A DNA stretch of 8,317 nt from Methanomicrobiales archaeon (GTDB lineage Archaea; Halobacteriota; Methanomicrobia; Methanomicrobiales; Methanoculleaceae). The stretch spans positions 1 to 8,317 of the forward strand of contig JAAZID010000032.1 of assembly GCA_012510295.1 (NCBI GenBank), given 5' to 3'. Under the pieces are notes generated by a model that ran no database searches, was not told where the DNA came from, and saw only the letters and a program-made list of their open reading frames with translations. Of the stretch, positions 4,502 through 8,317 are shown one piece after another (positions within the stretch are counted from its first letter, which is position 1; each line of letters begins with the position of its first letter). A program made the translations under genes and the position numbers.

Positions 4502-5928
4502 GTCCGGGCAACAAGAGTAGACGTGCCCCTGCCGCCACAGGCGACGCACGGGCCGTCGGAGATGGTGATCAGGTCCGATCGGATATCGGTCCCGAGGATG
4601 CTTGCATCCACCGCCGTCTCGATCTTTTCTGCGCATTCCTGTGACCCGCACCAGTGCACGACCGCCACCCCGTCCTTCACCGCGAGCGCGGTCTCCTCAA
4701 GGGTCGCCGCCGCGGTTATCCGGCCGGCCATCGCCTGCTTCGCCGTCTCCCGGATCCTCGCCCGGAACCCGGCGAGGACCGAGGAGATCCCTTCGACGGC
4801 ACCCCGGCGGTCGAGTTTTGTCTTCTCGCCATCGCGGGTGACGGCGATGACCGTGTTCGCATCGATATCCCGGGGCCCGATCTCGACCCGCACCGGGACG
4901 CCGCGCATCTCCCAGTGGTAGTACTTCGCGCCCGGACGCATATCGCGGTCGTCCACCTTCACGATAAACCCGGCGCCTTTCAGCTCCTCCTCGAGTTTTC
5001 CGGCGGCCGAGAGCACCTCGTCGCGCCGTTTCCCGACGATGATCGGCACGATGACGACCTGGATCGGCGCAACCTCGGGTGGCAGCACGAGCCCCTTATC
5101 GTCGCCGTGGACGCTTATGATCGCCGCGATCGACCGCTCCGATATACCGTAGCAGGTCTGGTAGGCGTACTGCCGCTCCCCGTTCGCGTCCTCGTAGGTG
5201 ATGTCGTAGGTCGTCGAGAAGTGGTCGCCGAGCATATGCACCGTCCCGATCTGGAGGGTCTTTCCGTCGGGCATGATGGTGTCGACCGCGATCGTGTAGT
5301 CGGCGCCGGGGAACCTGTCCCAGTCGGGGCGGCGGGAGACGATCACCGGCACCTTGAGGTCGTCGTAGAACTCCTGGTAGAGCTCAAGCGCGACCTCGAC
5401 CTGCGCCGCCGCCTCCTCCCGGGTCGCATGCACCGTATGCGCCTCTTTAAACGACGTGATCTCGCGGAGGCGGATGAGCGGTCGGGTATGCTTCGTCTCG
5501 TAGCGGAACGTATTGACGACCTGGTAGAGCTTCAGGGGGAGGTCCGTGTGTGACCGGATCCAGAGCGAGTACATCGGGTATATGGCGGTCTCGCTCGTGG
5601 GCCGGAGCGCGAGCGGGACTTCGAGCTCGTTCCTGCCGCCGTGGGTGACCCAGTAGACCTCGTCCTCGAAGCCCTTGATGTGCGTGGCCTCCTTCATGAA
5701 CTCGGTCTTCGGGATCAGGAGCGGGAACATCGTCTCGGCATGCTCGCGGTCCATCAGGTCCCTGAGTATACCATATGCACGTTTCCTGATAGCAAACCCA
5801 TGAGGATACCAGACGTACAGCCCCTTGACCGGGTAGCGGACGTCCATGATCTCGGCTCGCCAGAGGATCTCGTTATACCACCGTGAAAAATCTTCTTTCT
5901 GGGGGAGTGCGCCAGTATCTTCTTCCAT
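4495..5928 (-). CDS. proS: Prolyl-tRNA synthetase, archaeal/eukaryal type
   Basis: A 477-residue class II aminoacyl-tRNA synthetase, full length for the archaeal type, which lacks the bacterial editing insertion. It charges tRNA-Pro with proline in the cytosol. Visible parts are [13 protein letters not shown] (108-120), motif 2 [17 protein letters not shown] (141-157) and a motif 3 region [21 protein letters not shown] (259-279). An anticodon-binding domain follows from about 287 ([13 protein letters not shown]). The C-terminal zinc domain has Cys427, Cys432, Cys461 and Cys464 (CGSQEC and CVAC), and the chain ends in the tyrosine typical of this class (ARTY). The start is firm: TTGAGGTAT stands 7 bases before ATG 5928. 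It is the last gene of an operon with DUF63 and SpoIIM genes, 34 bases after the SpoIIM stop. Confidence 0.97.
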   Translation of the reverse strand: MEEDTGALPQKEDFSRWYNEILWRAEIMDVRYPVKGLYVWYPHGFAIRKRAYGILRDLMDREHAETMFPLLIPKTEFMKEATHIKGFEDEVYWVTHGGRNELEVPLALRPTSETAIYPMYSLWIRSHTDLPLKLYQVVNTFRYETKHTRPLIRLREITSFKEAHTVHATREEAAAQVEVALELYQEFYDDLKVPVIVSRRPDWDRFPGADYTIAVDTIMPDGKTLQIGTVHMLGDHFSTTYDITYEDANGERQYAYQTCYGISERSIAAIISVHGDDKGLVLPPEVAPIQVVIVPIIVGKRRDEVLSAAGKLEEELKGAGFIVKVDDRDMRPGAKYYHWEMRGVPVRVEIGPRDIDANTVIAVTRDGEKTKLDRRGAVEGISSVLAGFRARIRETAKQAMAGRITAAATLEETALAVKDGVAVVHWCGSQECAEKIETAVDASILGTDIRSDLITISDGPCVACGGRGTSTLVARTY

Positions 5929-5962
5929 CCGTTATACCTCAAAAATTATTGATCACTCATCT

Positions 5963-6529
5963 TCAGGTGATCATAAGTACGACCACTGGCGTAATAAATA
6001 CCTCTACAACCGCCGCAACCGCGAGAAGTGGGACGACGACCCGGATAAAGAGGCGGGCGAGAGGTACCGCCGCGGCCGCGGCATCGCCACCGCCGTACCA
6101 CTCGGCCATGAGCGCCCGGCCGAGGAGGAGACCGAGACCGCCCGCGATGAGGAACGACGGGATCTCGAATATGCCGTGTGGGATGAGCGCCGCCGCTATG
6201 AAGAGCAAGCCCTGCTGCTGCCGCATGAGCTCTGCCACCGCACCGATCAGGAGACCGTTCATCGCGAGGATCAGCACCGTGGCGATGCCGAGCGAGGCGC
6301 CCCCGAGGAAGAGGAGGGTGCAGGCGGTGAGGTTGTTTAAGAATATCTTGAACGCGAGGACCGGCAGGGAGTCGGAGAGGATCTGGCCGGCGACCTGGTC
6401 GCGGAAGAGGGTCATGACATCGGCGCCTATCGCCGGGTCGCGGAGGACGGCAAAGAGACCGAGACCTATCGAGACCGCGAATATGACGGTCGCAACGAGC
6501 GTAGAGCGGGTGAGAGAGCCTTCAGACAT
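5963..6529 (-). CDS. SpoIIM/DUF95-family integral membrane protein
   Basis: A 188-residue polytopic membrane protein of the stage II sporulation protein M family. Hydrophobic segments lie at about 10-29, 70-90, 92-102 with 108-118, 123-140 and 160-186. Family marks are KIFLNNL (61-67), LAMNGLLIGAVAE (88-100), and PHGIFEIPSFLIAGGLG (117-133), in which the HG-x-E-xP element is the most characteristic. In sporulating bacteria SpoIIM acts in septal peptidoglycan remodelling; archaea have neither spores nor peptidoglycan of that kind, so the archaeal role is unknown and the name records homology only. Its start overlaps the DUF63 stop by 8 bases, which indicates translational coupling, and proS follows 34 bases downstream. 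Confidence 0.87.
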   Translation of the reverse strand: MSEGSLTRSTLVATVIFAVSIGLGLFAVLRDPAIGADVMTLFRDQVAGQILSDSLPVLAFKIFLNNLTACTLLFLGGASLGIATVLILAMNGLLIGAVAELMRQQQGLLFIAAALIPHGIFEIPSFLIAGGLGLLLGRALMAEWYGGGDAAAAAVPLARLFIRVVVPLLAVAAVVEVFITPVVVLMIT

Positions 6530-7367
6530 AGAGCACCATCCGTACCATATCCCGTATCCCCGGCGCCATGCCGACGGCGATCATGGCGAGCAGGATGAGA
6601 TGCCAGAGACCGGGGCTTCCTTCTTTTTTATACATCTCGAGGATATAAACAGCGGGGATGAGAACCGCGATCTTGAGGAGGAACATCGAGAACGCCGTCC
6701 CGGTCGCCTCGATCAGGGTTGAACCCACGACGTGCTGCTCCACGTAATGGATTGGATGGATATCGATGCCGTAACTCGTCGCGCTCGCATCCAGCAGGTG
6801 CCCGAATATGAGGAGTTTGTAGAGGATGTTTGAGGCGTAGTCCCACTTTGCGCCGTAGACGAGGAGCGCCCAGAGGGCGAGCGATGAGACCGACGCGAGC
6901 GCGAGGATGATGCCGAGGACGTCGAGTGCTATCCGCGTCTCGGTGAGACCGAACCAGGTGAGTGCCGCGGTGGCGATGAGGCAGGCGGCGATGCCCACGC
7001 CGCCGTAGACGCGGCTGTACCGGGCGATGAGCCCCGCGTTCTCCGCGATTTTCCCGGCGAAGAGGGCGATGACCGCGATCAGGAAGACGGTGAAGAAGAT
7101 CAGGGGCGTGATCAGGAGGAACCGGAGGTCTGACGCGATCATGCCGGTATCCTCGACGACACGGAGGAGCCCGCCGAGAACGATGAAGGGCAGGGTCGCG
7201 AGCACCAGCTCAGTATCAACAGCTATTCTGTACCGCTGGAGTCCCCGGTAGACAATGTAGACCGCTGCGATGAGTATCAGGGCGTAAGTCAGCGTATCGA
7301 CGAGCGTATACGCATGACCATAACGGATGGGATCGATGTAATATTTGTAGAGGAACTCCCTAATCAT
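6522..7367 (-). CDS. DUF63 family integral membrane protein
   Basis: A 281-residue archaeal membrane protein of the DUF63 family, with roughly seven or eight hydrophobic segments spread from residue 25 to 280. Conserved-looking polar spots within or next to the membrane are RVVEDTG (69-75), FGHLLDASATSYG (188-200), HYVEQHVVG (207-215) and APGIRDMVR (268-276). The buried His, Asp and Glu residues would suit an intramembrane enzyme or transporter, but no activity is established to my knowledge. ATG 7367 is preferred; an in-frame TTG at 7379 would add four residues and abut the divergent egsA start. No Shine-Dalgarno site is seen, and a TATA-like element centred 30 bases upstream suggests a leaderless mRNA. 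It heads the operon with SpoIIM and proS. Confidence 0.87.
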   Translation of the reverse strand: MIREFLYKYYIDPIRYGHAYTLVDTLTYALILIAAVYIVYRGLQRYRIAVDTELVLATLPFIVLGGLLRVVEDTGMIASDLRFLLITPLIFFTVFLIAVIALFAGKIAENAGLIARYSRVYGGVGIAACLIATAALTWFGLTETRIALDVLGIILALASVSSLALWALLVYGAKWDYASNILYKLLIFGHLLDASATSYGIDIHPIHYVEQHVVGSTLIEATGTAFSMFLLKIAVLIPAVYILEMYKKEGSPGLWHLILLAMIAVGMAPGIRDMVRMVLYV

Positions 7368-7400
7368 TACTGATATCAAATGAGCGCTGGCGGCATAAAT
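7339..7400. promoter_or_regulatory. Compact divergent promoters of the DUF63 operon and egsA
   Basis: On the minus strand ATTTATGC (7393-7400) is TATA-like and centred about 30 bases before ATG 7367. On the plus strand TAATATTTG (7339-7347) is TATA-like and centred about 37 bases before ATG 7380. Each element therefore lies inside the coding sequence of the opposite gene. Only 12 bases separate the two ATGs, and they are filled largely by the palindrome TGATATCA (7371-7378). Neither start has a Shine-Dalgarno site at normal distance. Elements seen directly; promoter function inferred. Confidence 0.45.
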
Positions 7401-8317
7401 CTACTCAGAACAAAGGTCTTCGACAAGTCCAAATGGATGCAGCTCCCCCGCGACGTCGTCATCGGCCACGATGTCCTTGGCCAGGTTCCGACGGTCTGCG
7501 AAGATCTCGACCTCGGGGACGCCGTGCTCATCATAACCGGGGAGAAGACGCGAAATATCGCCGGGAAGCAGGTCGAGGCGCTCCTCGCCGACTCCTACGA
7601 TGTTACGGTGTTCCCGGCCGCCGCAGGCGATCCCCTTGAGGTGATCCGGGAGGCAGAAGCGGCAGTGGCAGGGGCGGGGTTCGTCATCGGCGTCGGCGGT
7701 GGCCGGGTCATCGATACCGCAAAGATCGTCGCCTACAACACCGACCGCCACTTCATCAGCGTCCCCACCGCCGCATCGCACGACGGTATCGCCTCGTCGC
7801 GGGCATCGGTCCCGACGGCCGAGGGGAACGTCTCGCTCGCCGCTGAGCCGCCTATAGCGATCGTCGCCGATACCGTCATCATCGCATCGGCACCTCACAG
7901 ACTTCTCGCATCCGGGTGCGCGGATATCATAGCAAACTACACCGCGATACTCGACTGGGAGCTCTCCCACCGGCTCCGGGGGGAGGCGCTCTCCGAGTAC
8001 GCGCTGACGCTCTCCCGGATGACCGCCGAGATCCTCTTCAAGAACGCCGACCTCATCAAGCCAAACTCCGAGGAAAGCGCCTGGCTTGTGACAAAGGCAC
8101 TGGTCTCCTCGGGGGTTGCCATGAGCATCGCGGGGTCGAGCCGGCCGGCGAGCGGCGGGGAGCACAAGTTCTCCCACGCGCTCGATCGGCTCGCGCCCGG
8201 CAAGGGTCTTCACGGGGAAAAGTGCGGTATCGGGGCGATCATAACGATGTATCTCCACGGTGGGGACTGGGAGGGGATCCGTGATTCTTTAAAGACGATC
8301 GGTGCACCGACCACCCC
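7380..8317 (+). CDS. egsA: sn-Glycerol-1-phosphate dehydrogenase (3' end outside window)
   Basis: The enzyme reduces dihydroxyacetone phosphate to sn-glycerol-1-phosphate with NAD(P)H, making the backbone of archaeal ether lipids. The window holds 312 full codons and the frame is open to the edge; the family is near 350 residues, so about 40 are missing. Marks are VFDKSKWMQLPRDVVIGH (13-30), nucleotide-binding IGVGGGRVIDTAK (103-115), SVPTAASHDGIASSRASV (127-144), GCADIIANYTAILDW (179-193), GGEHKFSHALDRL (259-271) and LHGEKCG (277-283). Probable zinc ligands are Asp182, His262 and His278, with His266 nearby. ATG 7380 is the only possible upstream start, since TGA lies in frame at 7371-7373. 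It is divergent from the DUF63 operon. Alternative dehydrogenases of the iron-containing type are less likely given the VPTAASHDGIAS block. Confidence 0.93.
   Translation, partial: MSAGGINLLRTKVFDKSKWMQLPRDVVIGHDVLGQVPTVCEDLDLGDAVLIITGEKTRNIAGKQVEALLADSYDVTVFPAAAGDPLEVIREAEAAVAGAGFVIGVGGGRVIDTAKIVAYNTDRHFISVPTAASHDGIASSRASVPTAEGNVSLAAEPPIAIVADTVIIASAPHRLLASGCADIIANYTAILDWELSHRLRGEALSEYALTLSRMTAEILFKNADLIKPNSEESAWLVTKALVSSGVAMSIAGSSRPASGGEHKFSHALDRLAPGKGLHGEKCGIGAIITMYLHGGDWEGIRDSLKTIGAPTT

Noticed and set aside
4654..5553. A 299-codon plus-strand open frame rich in Arg, Asp and His
   Set aside because: Antisense shadow of proS, with no family resemblance and no initiation signal.
7401..8258. 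A 285-codon minus-strand open frame
   Set aside because: It is the antisense shadow of egsA, whose plus-strand reading has clear dehydrogenase motifs throughout.
1..8317. Mobile element, CRISPR array or defence island
   Set aside because: No transposase, integrase or Cas-like protein, no spaced direct repeats and no terminal inverted repeats were seen; the content is uniform housekeeping-type archaeal genes.

Overview
The window looks like chromosomal DNA of a GC-rich euryarchaeal methanogen, most probably of the Methanomicrobiales (Methanoculleus-like). The evidence is the gene set: a sn-glycerol-1-phosphate dehydrogenase (archaeal lipid backbone), CofH (coenzyme F420 synthesis), an archaeal-type prolyl-tRNA synthetase, an iron-sulfur flavoprotein, and several mainly archaeal families (DUF63, SpoIIM-like, DUF123). 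Promoters have TATA boxes and some starts look leaderless. The genus is inference; no search was run. I see no transposon, CRISPR array, tRNA or rRNA gene.

Layout. At the left edge the 5' end of a minus-strand gene resembles the thiC N-terminus. Divergent from it is a tight plus-strand operon (121-1720): a metallo-beta-lactamase-fold hydrolase, a DUF123 protein overlapping it by 8 bases, and an iron-sulfur flavoprotein 3 bases further on. A short convergent gap with two hairpins separates this from a 52-residue DUF1328-type membrane protein (minus), which has its own strong TATA box. Next on the minus strand is cofH, without cofG beside it. Divergent from cofH is a small DUF1805 protein (plus), whose predicted promoter holds a perfect 16-bp palindrome.

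The region 3642-4039 is the largest non-coding stretch. It begins with a 72-base, three-way-junction fold ending in a T tract, then has a palindrome, a TATA box and a roughly 110-base leader with further palindromes and a Shine-Dalgarno site aimed at a two-codon ORF. This leads into an unnamed protein with two zinc ribbons. That gene converges on and overlaps the 3' end of a minus-strand operon reading DUF63 membrane protein, SpoIIM-family membrane protein, proS (7367 down to 4495). Divergent from DUF63, only 12 bases away, is egsA, cut by the right edge.

The genes are mostly housekeeping: lipid, cofactor, thiamine and translation functions. I found no defence system or mobile island. The most unusual material is regulatory: the branched RNA fold after DUF1805, the leader of the zinc-ribbon gene, the palindromic operator-like site, and two very compact divergent gene pairs.
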